DNA of 64,000 bases, taken from positions 62,001 to 126,000 of the forward strand of contig NZ_QJVD01000001.1 in assembly GCF_003219815.1 (NCBI RefSeq), in the 5' to 3' direction. The position numbers and the translations under genes are program-made. This document shows, in pieces, positions 38,770-46,113 of the stretch (position 1 is the first letter of the stretch; every line of letters starts with the position of its first letter). The notes under the pieces were generated by a model, which worked only from the letters and a program-made list of their open reading frames with translations, was not told where the DNA came from and did not search any database. This DNA is from Arthrobacter livingstonensis (lineage in GTDB: Bacteria; Actinomycetota; Actinomycetes; Actinomycetales; Micrococcaceae).

Positions 38770-39455
38770 GCGCCCACCTGAGGGTTGTCATTGTCGAAGA
38801 TGACATCGCCGTGGCGCTGATCAACCGGGAGTTTGTTGCCTCGCACCCCGGCTTCACCGTTGTGGGCGAGGCACACTCGGGCACGGAGGCCGTGGCCCTC
38901 ATCGAGAAGCTGAGGCCCGACGTCGTCCTGCTGGACTTTTACCTGCCGGACTTCTCGGGCCTGGAGGTCCTCTCCCGGCTCAGCCTGGACCGCAGCAGCC
39001 AGCTGGAAGTCATCGCGGTCACGGCCGCGAGGGACCTGGACAGCGTGCGGGAGGCCCGGGCGAAGGGCGTGCGCCACTATTTGGTGAAACCGTTTATGGC
39101 CTCCGCCTTGTTTGAGCGGCTCGATGAAGTCCTGAAGCAGTTCGACACCATGCGCCGGTCTTCCCGGGGGAAACTCCTGGACCAGCTCAGCGTTGACGCG
39201 ATCATTGCCAGCACCGGCGGTCGGTACGCTCCGCCGCCCAAGGGCCTCTCGGATGCGACCCTGCAGCGTGTGCACATCGCCCTCCAGTCCGCCGGCACCG
39301 ACCTCTCGGCCGCCGAGCTGGCCGAGCGTGTGGGCATGTCGCGCGTGGGCGCACGGCGTTATCTGGAACACCTTGTCGACATCGGGCGTGCCACGCTGAC
39401 TCCGCGGTACGGCGGGGCAGGCCGGCCTGAGAACCGCTACAGAAGTCCGTCCTAG
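38766..39455 (+). CDS. CitB/DcuR-like response regulator
   Basis: 229 residues. The receiver domain has the acidic pair EDD (11-13), the phospho-acceptor Asp57 in VVLLDFYLPDFSG, Thr86 and Lys108 (YLVKPF). The C-terminal HTH (LSAAELAERVGMSRVGARRY) matches the CitB/DpiA group. The ATG overlaps the kinase stop. Such pairs control uptake of di- or tricarboxylates; regulation of the ABC/MFS operon upstream is plausible from position only. Confidence 0.93.
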   Translation: MSAHLRVVIVEDDIAVALINREFVASHPGFTVVGEAHSGTEAVALIEKLRPDVVLLDFYLPDFSGLEVLSRLSLDRSSQLEVIAVTAARDLDSVREARAKGVRHYLVKPFMASALFERLDEVLKQFDTMRRSSRGKLLDQLSVDAIIASTGGRYAPPPKGLSDATLQRVHIALQSAGTDLSAAELAERVGMSRVGARRYLEHLVDIGRATLTPRYGGAGRPENRYRSPS

Positions 39456-39466
39456 GGCGGGAGTTC

Positions 39467-39503
39467 CCGCCGTCGTGCCTCATTTGTCAAGGCGCGACGG
39501 CGG
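39467..39503. terminator. Hairpin downstream of the response regulator
   Basis: CCGCCGTCGTGCC (39467-39479) pairs with 39491-39503 with one mismatch, starting 12 bp past the stop. The arm contains the dispersed CGCCGTCGTGC-like word seen at other gene ends. Confidence 0.65.
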
Positions 39504-39740
39504 CGCACCGGGGGCTGCCCGGCCGTGCGGCCCACGCCACCCCGGTATGCCGGGAAGCGCGCCGGGGCCGCCAGAGGGAATTCATGGCCGGCCACGGTGG
39601 TAAAATCACACGTAAGTACGCCCATAATTTTTTAGTGATGCTGGATCCGCCTCGAGGCCGACCGCGTTGCGCAACAAAAGGCAGTGCATCATCGCCAACC
39701 CGGCGCCACCTGCCGCCCATATATATAGAGAACGGAACCC

Positions 39741-41414
39741 ATGAGAAGAACCGCCCGCCAGACCCCGCCCGCCCTTGAAGATGGGGCAATGCGCATTGTT
39801 GCCCTCGGAGGGCTGGGGGAAATCGGCCGCAACATGACAGTCTTCGAGTTTGCGGGAAAGCTGCTGATCGTTGACTGCGGCGTCCTCTTCCCGGAGGAGC
39901 ACCACCCGGGTGTGGACGTGATCCTGCCCGACTTCTCCTACCTGAAGGACCGCTGGCAGGACGTGGTCGGCCTGGTGCTGACCCACGGCCACGAGGACCA
40001 CATTGGTGGTGTCCCGTACCTGCTCAAGCACCGCAACGACATCCCCGTGATCTCCGCGAAGCTGACCTTGGCCTTCCTGAAGACCAAGCTTGAAGAGCAC
40101 CGCATCAAGGGCAAGATGATCCAGGTCAAGGAAGGCGACCGCCGCAAGTTCGGCCCGTTCGACGTTGAATTCCTGGCCGTCAACCACTCCATCCCGGACG
40201 GCCTGGCCGTGGCCATCCGCACGCCCGCAGGCCTGGTGCTGGAAACCGGCGACTTCAAGATGGACCAGTTCCCGCTGGACAAGCGCATCACCGACCTTGC
40301 CGGCTTTGCCCGCCTGGGCGAGGAAGGCGTGGACCTGTTCATGCCCGACTCCACCAACGCCGAGGTCCCCGGCTTCCTGGCGGCCGAAGCAGATCTCATT
40401 CCTGCCATTGACCAGGTCATGCGCACGGCGCCGCGCCGCGTGGTGGTTTCCAGCTTCGCCAGCCACGTGCACCGCATCCAGCAGATCATCGACTCTGCAC
40501 AAAAGTACAACCGCAAGGTCGCGTTTGTGGGTCGCTCCATGGTCCGCAACATGACCACCGCGCGCGAGCTCGGATACCTCAAGATCCCCCGCGGCATGCT
40601 CGTTGAAGCCAAGGAACTGGAGAAGATGACACCCAACAAGGCCGTCCTCATCTGCACCGGTTCACAGGGCGAGCCCATGGCCGCGCTGGCACGCATGGCC
40701 AACGGCGACCACCAGATCAACCTGACCGAAGGCGACACCGTCCTGTTGGCCAGCTCGATGGTACCCGGCAACGAGAGCTCGATCTACCGTCTCATCAACG
40801 ACCTCACCAAGCAGGGCGCCAATGTGATTCACAAGGGCAATGCCAAGGTGCACGTTTCCGGCCATGCCAGTGCCGGCGAACTGGTCTACTGCTACAACCT
40901 GGTCCGCCCTCGCAACGTGATGCCGGTGCACGGTGAATACCGGCACCTGAAGGCAAATGCTGCACTGGCCGTTCGCACCGGCGTCGACCCCAAGAACGCC
41001 TTCATCGTTGAGGACGGCACCTCGCTCGACCTCAAGGACGGCGTCGTCAAGGTGAGCGGTTCCGTGCCGGCCGCCTACGTCTATGTCGAGAACATGATCC
41101 CAGGGGCGGCAACGGAGGAATCCCTGCAGGACCGCCTCCGGCTCGCCGAGGACGGCGCCGTGACCGTGCTGTTGATCGTCAACCCGGACACCGGCAAGAT
41201 CGAGGAAGACCCCGAGTACTTCGCGGTCGGCTTCAACCTGACCGAGAAGGACATGGCCAAGGCCACCGGAATCGTGGAAAAAACCATTTCCGGGCTCCGC
41301 GGCGAGAAGACCGGCCCCGTTGCTGAAAAGGCGATCGGCGAGGCACTGCTGCGTTGGTCCGACCGTGCCTTGCGCCGCAAGCCGGTCTACACGGTCATCA
41401 TCGTCGAAGCCTGA
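39741..41414 (+). CDS. rnj: Ribonuclease J
   Basis: 557 residues, metallo-beta-lactamase/beta-CASP nuclease that processes and degrades RNA as an endonuclease and 5'-3' exonuclease. The metal site LTHGHEDHIGG, VNHSIPDG and LETGDFKMD are present, as are the beta-CASP motifs VVVSSFASHVHR and HVSGHASAGE. The start ATG has only a weak ribosome site. In many Actinobacteria rnj follows dapA; here it stands alone, so this may be a second copy. It ends at a strong terminator (41450-41487). Confidence 0.95.
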   Translation: MRRTARQTPPALEDGAMRIVALGGLGEIGRNMTVFEFAGKLLIVDCGVLFPEEHHPGVDVILPDFSYLKDRWQDVVGLVLTHGHEDHIGGVPYLLKHRNDIPVISAKLTLAFLKTKLEEHRIKGKMIQVKEGDRRKFGPFDVEFLAVNHSIPDGLAVAIRTPAGLVLETGDFKMDQFPLDKRITDLAGFARLGEEGVDLFMPDSTNAEVPGFLAAEADLIPAIDQVMRTAPRRVVVSSFASHVHRIQQIIDSAQKYNRKVAFVGRSMVRNMTTARELGYLKIPRGMLVEAKELEKMTPNKAVLICTGSQGEPMAALARMANGDHQINLTEGDTVLLASSMVPGNESSIYRLINDLTKQGANVIHKGNAKVHVSGHASAGELVYCYNLVRPRNVMPVHGEYRHLKANAALAVRTGVDPKNAFIVEDGTSLDLKDGVVKVSGSVPAAYVYVENMIPGAATEESLQDRLRLAEDGAVTVLLIVNPDTGKIEEDPEYFAVGFNLTEKDMAKATGIVEKTISGLRGEKTGPVAEKAIGEALLRWSDRALRRKPVYTVIIVEA

Positions 41415-41449
41415 CCCGCAGGGAGTTCAGTCCCTGCATGGACTGGACA

Positions 41450-41487
41450 GAACGCCGGGGCGCACCGTTTGGTGCGCCCCGGCGTTC
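41450..41487 (+). terminator. Rho-independent terminator of rnj
   Basis: GAACGCCGGGGCGCACC (41450-41466) is exactly inverted at 41471-41487 around a GTTT loop and followed by CTTCTT. It lies 36 bp past the rnj stop. Confidence 0.88.
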
Positions 41488-41503
41488 CTTCTTCCCACGG
41501 CGT

Positions 41504-41615
41504 ACGCAAACTTGCGCCTCAGGCGCGGCCCACGCAAACTTGCGCCTCAGGCCCGGCGCACGCAAACTTGCGCCTCAGGCGCGGCGCACGCAAACTTGCG
41601 CCCCGGGCCCGGCTC
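41504..41615. repeat. 28-bp tandem repeat, four units
   Basis: Units start at 41504, 41532, 41560 and 41588 with a strict 28-bp period. Each begins ACGCAAACTTGCGCC, containing the small hairpin CGCAA-AC-TTGCG. The array lies between convergent rnj and UPF0158 genes. Units are directly adjacent, so it is not a CRISPR. Confidence 0.92.
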
Positions 41616-41619
41616 GGCG

Positions 41620-42093
41620 TCACGCCGTCGTGCTGGTGTTCAGCTTGGCGATGGCCGCCTCGGCCTCGGCCGGGTCCACCACGTCCCATTCGGCCAGCCA
41701 CTCAATGCCGCGGCGCTTCATGACGGCGTCATGGAATTCGTACCATGCGGTTTGTTGCTCGGGGAACTCGTAGAGGGCGTCCTTGAAATGGCGGAACGGG
41801 CTGCTGCGGTCGATCGCCTGTTGGAGGCGGTCCCGGCATTTGGGATCGTTCACGCTGCCGATGTAGACCTCCATGTCACGGTAGCCCTCGAAGGATTCAA
41901 CCGGTTCGATCCGGATGCCGCCGCGCTCATCGACGTCCCATCCCTCCGCATCGGCTTCGTCGGAGACCTCTTCGCCCCACAGTTCGACCCGGCCCGTCTC
42001 CGGGTCTAGCCAGAAGAACGTGTCAGAGTCCATGAAGTGGTTTTCAAGTGCCATCACCAGGGTGTCCAGGTCGATGGCGTCCAAAGGGAGCAT
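41620..42093 (-). CDS. UPF0158 family protein
   Basis: 157 residues matching UPF0158: MDSDTFFWLDPETGRVELWG, IEPVESFEGYRDMEVYIGSV, FRHFKDALYEFPEQQTAWYEF and RRGIEWLAEW. AGAGGAG precedes the ATG. Function is not established for the family. Confidence 0.83.
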   Translation of the reverse strand: MLPLDAIDLDTLVMALENHFMDSDTFFWLDPETGRVELWGEEVSDEADAEGWDVDERGGIRIEPVESFEGYRDMEVYIGSVNDPKCRDRLQQAIDRSSPFRHFKDALYEFPEQQTAWYEFHDAVMKRRGIEWLAEWDVVDPAEAEAAIAKLNTSTTA

Positions 42094-42176
42094 GACAACT
42101 CCTCTGCGAGTTGTGAATCAGCCACGTGCTGTTCACCTACAATCTTTACGCGCGACGGCGCTGCACGCAAGACCGA

Positions 42177-42235
42177 CGGAGAACGGAGATGATGCCCCCA
42201 TTCGTTCCTCATGGGGGCATCATCTCCGTTCTCCG
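42177..42235 (-). terminator. 25-bp perfect hairpin downstream of the DoxX-like gene
   Basis: The arm 42177-42201 is exactly inverted at 42211-42235 with a 9-nt loop, starting 10 bp past the stop of the DoxX-like gene on the minus strand. No T-tract. Confidence 0.78.
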
Positions 42236-42244
42236 GGGGCGGGT

Positions 42245-42706
42245 CTACTTCATGCCGCCCTTGCGAAGTCCCGGCTTGGTGTAGGTCCGGGCCAGGACGG
42301 CCAGTGCCAGGGCAGCGACCAGCAGGCCGAAGTCACGCAGGGCGACGTCGTAGAAGCCTGAGTACGTGAGCAGGTTGACGATGATCCCGGCCAGCCAGAG
42401 GGCAACCACGAATGCCGCGTAGCGCGGCCGCAGAATCATCGCAATGGCAGCGATGATTTCAACGACGCCGATGGCCATCATGGTGCCGTGGGCGCTGAGC
42501 GGGGAAATGTCCGCGATCCAGGGCGCCAGGTAATCGACCCAATTTGTCAGGACATTGGTGAACTTGTCCAGGCCCATGATGAGCGGGATCGCGATGAAAC
42601 CGATCCACAGCATCAGGAATGCCCCATACGCGGGCTCGGCCTTGGCCCGCTGCAGGGTGTGCGAGGTCCATCCGGTGGACGCGGCGTGAATTGAACTGGC
42701 AGCCAT
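42245..42706 (-). CDS. DoxX-like integral membrane protein
   Basis: 153 residues with four hydrophobic helices: MLWIGFIAIPLIMGLDKFTN, HGTMMAIGVVEIIAAIAMIL, YAAFVVALWLAGIIVNLLTY and a final LLVAALALAVLA. The order and the GLDKFTN turn resemble DoxX/DUF417-type proteins. GGAGGAG precedes the start. A long near-palindrome directly upstream (42717-42743) suggests tight repressor control. Confidence 0.72.
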   Translation of the reverse strand: MAASSIHAASTGWTSHTLQRAKAEPAYGAFLMLWIGFIAIPLIMGLDKFTNVLTNWVDYLAPWIADISPLSAHGTMMAIGVVEIIAAIAMILRPRYAAFVVALWLAGIIVNLLTYSGFYDVALRDFGLLVAALALAVLARTYTKPGLRKGGMK

Positions 42707-42716
42707 GACTCCTCCA

Positions 42717-42743
42717 TCTAAAAACGTAAGTTATGTTTTTAGA
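42717..42743. promoter_or_regulatory. Palindromic operator upstream of the DoxX-like gene
   Basis: TCTAAAAAC (42717-42725) is inverted as GTTTTTAGA (42735-42743), and TAA/TTA pair inside (centre 42730). It abuts the AGGAGG of the DoxX-like gene, so binding would block initiation. The regulator is not encoded nearby. Confidence 0.75.
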
Positions 42744-42916
42744 ATGCGCCTGAATTGTCCTCCTGTCAATCCCCATCTGCCCGCAATCCCCAGGCTCTCC
42801 CTTGGCCGGCCCGCTGAGCGAGCCGGCCAAGGGTCCCTCGCAGCTGTGGGCCCATCCGCTCCCAAACGCAAGGTGGACCGGGGCACCCGCCCCGGCCCAC
42901 GCCGTCGTGCCTGGAA

Positions 42917-44317
42917 TTACTTGGCCGTCACGGTGCCGGTGACAGCGGCCAGCGTGCCGTTTTCCACGTCCTGCGAAGGGCCCTGCATGTACCGTTCCAG
43001 GGAGTCATCCATGGCGTTGAGCCAGCGTGTGTGGTGCTTGGCTGACACGGTGCCGGTGACGACGGAGCGGTGGACGGCGTCGCGGTAGCCGAGGATGTCG
43101 TTGTGCTTGTTGCGCATCCAGTCCTTGAACAGCTGGGAGACGGCGTCCAGGTCAAAGGATGGGTAGTCGGTGGCGTCGATGAGTTCACGCAGGTAGTCGG
43201 ACTGGTAGTCGGCCTCGGCGTCGTGGTCTGGCAGTGCGGCCAGGCGTTCGAGCCAGAGCTGGATGTCCGCCTCGCGTTCGGCCAGGGACGGCAGCTCAAT
43301 CGCTCCGGTCATGACGTCGCGGGCAAACCAGGCCTGCGCGTCAAACATGTTGAAGGTGTAGTACTGGTCCTGTGCGCCCAGGTAGAACAGGTTCGTGTTC
43401 TGCTGCCAGACGACGCCCTTGTACAGGTTTGCCGGGTACAGCACGTTCGGCGACTTCAGCGACATGTCACTGGGCAGGAACGGGTACTTGTGCTGATATC
43501 CGGTGCAGAGCACGACGACGTCAAAGTCGTCTTGGCTGCCGTCGCTAAAGTGCGCGGTGCTGGCGTCAAAGTGCGTGACGAGGGGGCGCTCCACCGTGTT
43601 CCAAGGCCAGTGATAGCCCATGGGTGCCGTGCGGTAGCTAAGGGTGATGGACTTGGCGCCCATCTTGTGGGCCTGCATGCCAATGTCCTCGGCGGAATAG
43701 CTGCTGCCGATCATGAGCAGGCGCTTGCCGGCAAAGCGCTCGGCGCCGCGGAAATCGTGCGCATGGAGCACCTCGCCCGGGAAGGTTTTGATGCCCTTGA
43801 ACTCGGGGACCGCGGGGACGGAGAAGTGGCCGGTGGAGACCACGAGCTTGTCGAACACGTGGGTCCTTGTTGCGCCGGTGTTGAGGTCCTCCACGGTCAC
43901 CGTGAATTCCTGCGTGTCCTCGTTGTAGCTGGTGAAGCGGGCCACGGTGTTGAACTGGACGTACTTGCGGACGTCGGACTTTTCCACGCGACCCTTGATG
44001 TAGTCGAAGAGGACCTCGCGGGGTGGGAAGGAGGAGATGGCGCGTCCAAAGTGCTCGTCAAAGGAGTAATCCGAGAATTCCAGGCATTCCTTGGGGCCGT
44101 TGGACCACAGGTGCCGGTACATGCTGCTGTGGACGGGTTCGCCGTGGTTGTCCAGGCCGATTCGCCAGCTGTTGTTCCATTGGCCGCCCCAGTCGTTCTG
44201 CTTTTCAAAGCACATGATCTCGGGGATGGCGGCGCTTTTTTGGCGTGCCGATTCAAACGCCCGAAGTTGTGCCATGCCGCTGGGGCCCGCACCAATGATT
44301 CCGACTCGTAATGCCAT
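42917..44317 (-). CDS. Flavin-containing monooxygenase, trimethylamine monooxygenase-like
   Basis: 466 residues. FAD motif VGIIGAGPSGMAQLRAFESA, FMO signature FPGEVLHAHDF (F-x-G-x3-H-x3-F), and the NADPH motif LMIGSSYSAEDIG are present. Sequence such as FEKQNDWGGQWN, MYRHLWSNGPKECLEF and PREVLFDYIKGRVEKS closely follows bacterial trimethylamine monooxygenases, which oxidise trimethylamine to its N-oxide. The start at 44317 follows GAGGAGAG. No TMAO demethylase or transporter gene is beside it, so the physiological amine is uncertain. Confidence 0.88.
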   Translation of the reverse strand: MALRVGIIGAGPSGMAQLRAFESARQKSAAIPEIMCFEKQNDWGGQWNNSWRIGLDNHGEPVHSSMYRHLWSNGPKECLEFSDYSFDEHFGRAISSFPPREVLFDYIKGRVEKSDVRKYVQFNTVARFTSYNEDTQEFTVTVEDLNTGATRTHVFDKLVVSTGHFSVPAVPEFKGIKTFPGEVLHAHDFRGAERFAGKRLLMIGSSYSAEDIGMQAHKMGAKSITLSYRTAPMGYHWPWNTVERPLVTHFDASTAHFSDGSQDDFDVVVLCTGYQHKYPFLPSDMSLKSPNVLYPANLYKGVVWQQNTNLFYLGAQDQYYTFNMFDAQAWFARDVMTGAIELPSLAEREADIQLWLERLAALPDHDAEADYQSDYLRELIDATDYPSFDLDAVSQLFKDWMRNKHNDILGYRDAVHRSVVTGTVSAKHHTRWLNAMDDSLERYMQGPSQDVENGTLAAVTGTVTAK

Positions 44318-44687
44318 GTCTCTCTCCTCATCCATCGGATCTTCGGGGTCGCTTTTGTGCGACGCTGCGAGTTCACGCTCCCGATAAGGGGCGGCCCGGG
44401 TGGCACGCCGTGGCGGAGCTTCAAGCGCGTAGTTCGCGGGCGGCAGGAATTATCTGCGGCAGGTGGCGGACGGCCCCGTGGGCGTCCAGGCCTGTGGACT
44501 CAATCCCGCTGGGGGAGAGAAAGGCCTGGTGCGGGGATGCTCGCAGGGTTGGGCATCCCGGACTCGAAAGCAGTACGCGGCAGATCCAAAACGGCAACGC
44601 ACTTGTTACCCATTGCAACATCACAGTAATCACAAGTCAAAGTCAATCAACCCGTAAGTTCAGCTAACTCATCTTGTCGCGACGGCG

Positions 44688-44815
44688 GGGTCAACCCGCG
44701 GCCGCTGGGGCGCCGGACGTCGAAAACGGGGCAACCCGCGGCCGCTGGGGCGCCGGATGCCGAAAACGGGGCCAACCCGCGGCCACTTGGGCGCCGGATG
44801 CCGAAAACGGGGCCA
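44688..44815. repeat. Tandem ~41-bp repeat
   Basis: Three successive units of a sequence beginning AACCCGCGGCCGCTGGGGCG and ending GAAAACGGGGCC, with small differences. The third runs into the 106-bp repeat at 44766-44871. Confidence 0.8.
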
Positions 44816-44871
44816 ACCCGCGACGACGGTGTATCTTGTCGGTGCGTTCGCGGTTTGGCCCCGCCCTCGCG
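44766..44871 (+). repeat. 106-bp direct repeat, copy A
   Basis: Matches 45985-46090 in the same orientation with about four substitutions. It contains CGGTGTATCTTGTCGGTGCG near its end. It lies 115 bp upstream of the AbiEi/DUF559 gene. Confidence 0.92.
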
Positions 44872-44985
44872 AAAACCACTGCGGGTTGGCCCCGCCCTCG
44901 ACGCCCATGCCCGTGGCCGATGGAGTTATCCACAGCCTCGGGGACGGGCCTTGTAGCGGCCGCGTGCTCCGGCAAGACTCGATCC

Positions 44986-45954
44986 ATGGGACAGCAAGCG
45001 CCGAAAGAACGATTTGCCCAGGCCTGGCCGGCAAATACACCGGTTGCCACCACCGCGCAGCTGGTGGGGGCCGGCCTGGCCGACCGCGTCATTGCGGCGG
45101 CGTTGAAACATGGGATCGTGTACCGGCTTCGCAGGGGAGCCTACGTCCAGGCCGAGCATTGGCGGGGACTGAAACCCTGGGACCAGGACAAGTTGCGGCT
45201 GCTGGCCCACCTCGTCACCGTCCGTGGAACGCCGACATACTCGCACTTCAGTGCGGCCCGTCTCCACGGCCTGTTTGTCTGGCATTGCGGACCCGGGGTC
45301 CACCTAACCGCGGCGTCTTCGGTGTCGGGAACTTCCAATCCGAAGGACGTCATGGGGCACCGCGAGGACCTGGCAGCCTGCGACGTCCAGTCCCTCAGCC
45401 TGCGCAACGGCCGGTCTGTTCAGGTGACGACCATGGAGTGGACCGTTGTTGCCTGTGCCCGGACCGGCGGATTTGCTGAAGCCGTGATCATCGGCGACCA
45501 CGCGCTGTACAAGGGCGCCAGAATCGAGGTCATGCGCGGCATGGTCGATGCGATGCCCGGCCGCCGTGGTGTCCGCCGCGCCAGGGGGGTGCTCCGGGCA
45601 CTGGATGGCCGGAGCGAGTCGCCCGGCGAAACACGCACCAGGCTGATCATCGCGGAAATGGACATCCCGCAGCCCGAATTGCAGGTGAAGTTGACCGCAG
45701 GCGGACGTGTCTACCGGCCAGACTTTGTGTGGGAAGAGCAAAAGCTCATTGTCGAATTCGACGGTGACTACAAGTATTTCGTCTACCGGCCTACGGCGGA
45801 GGTAATTCTTGAGGAACGCAAACGCGAGAAACGGCTCATGGAAGACGGCTGGCGGTTTGTGCGCCTTGAATGGAGGGATCTGTCGAATCCGGAGGACGTG
45901 AAGCGTCGGATTCAGGCCGCTTTCCATGCCCCGCGGTTTGCCTTCGCGGCGTGA
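44986..45954 (+). CDS. AbiEi-like / DUF559 nuclease-domain protein
   Basis: 322 residues. The N-terminal 90 follow the AbiEi antitoxin-type HTH (VATTAQLVGAGLADRVIAAA, HGIVYRLRRGAYV, a wing-like strand). The C-terminal 110 resemble DUF559/Vsr-like endonuclease folds: YRPDFVWEEQKLIVEFDGDY, ILEERKREKRLMEDGW and FVRLEWRDL, with candidate catalytic D, E and K. Such proteins are frequent in Actinobacteria, often several per genome, with unknown role. No AbiEii nucleotidyltransferase is next to it. No clear ribosome site; ATG at 44986 is the first good start. Confidence 0.78.
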   Translation: MGQQAPKERFAQAWPANTPVATTAQLVGAGLADRVIAAALKHGIVYRLRRGAYVQAEHWRGLKPWDQDKLRLLAHLVTVRGTPTYSHFSAARLHGLFVWHCGPGVHLTAASSVSGTSNPKDVMGHREDLAACDVQSLSLRNGRSVQVTTMEWTVVACARTGGFAEAVIIGDHALYKGARIEVMRGMVDAMPGRRGVRRARGVLRALDGRSESPGETRTRLIIAEMDIPQPELQVKLTAGGRVYRPDFVWEEQKLIVEFDGDYKYFVYRPTAEVILEERKREKRLMEDGWRFVRLEWRDLSNPEDVKRRIQAAFHAPRFAFAA

Positions 45955-45984
45955 GTCAAAATGGTGTGCTTCCGGTCTCCGACG

Positions 45985-46090
45985 ACGGGGCCAACCCGCG
46001 GCCACTGGGGCGCCGGATGCCGAAAACGGGGCCAGCCCGCGACGGCGGTGTATCTTGTCGGTGCGTTCGCGGTTTGGCCCCGCCATCGCG
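45985..46090 (+). repeat. 106-bp direct repeat, copy B
   Basis: Second copy, 30 bp past the stop of the AbiEi/DUF559 gene and ending 23 bp before the convergent ABC-F gene. Same orientation as copy A, about 96 percent identical by eye. Confidence 0.92.
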
Positions 46091-46113
46091 GGTACGGAGT
46101 CCTTAGCTGCCGG

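Larger units (their letters stand above)
44318..44985. other. Intergenic region: FMO leader and tandem repeats
   Basis: 668 bp. The part next to the FMO (44343-44384) can fold into a branched stem (outer TCGGG/CCCGA, inner GTCGC/GCGAC and GCG/CGC). 44350-44690 shows no supported gene. 44688-44871 holds three repeats of a roughly 41-bp unit followed by the first copy of a 106-bp repeat. Confidence 0.5.

Noticed and set aside
44421-44633. 70-codon minus-strand frame upstream of the FMO
   Set aside because: No ribosome site, no recognisable family; the C-terminal part looks regulator-like only superficially.
44669-46086. Reading frames on the minus strand rich in WPRFRHPAP
   Set aside because: They are translations of the 41-bp and 106-bp repeats and run over the AbiEi/DUF559 gene in antisense.
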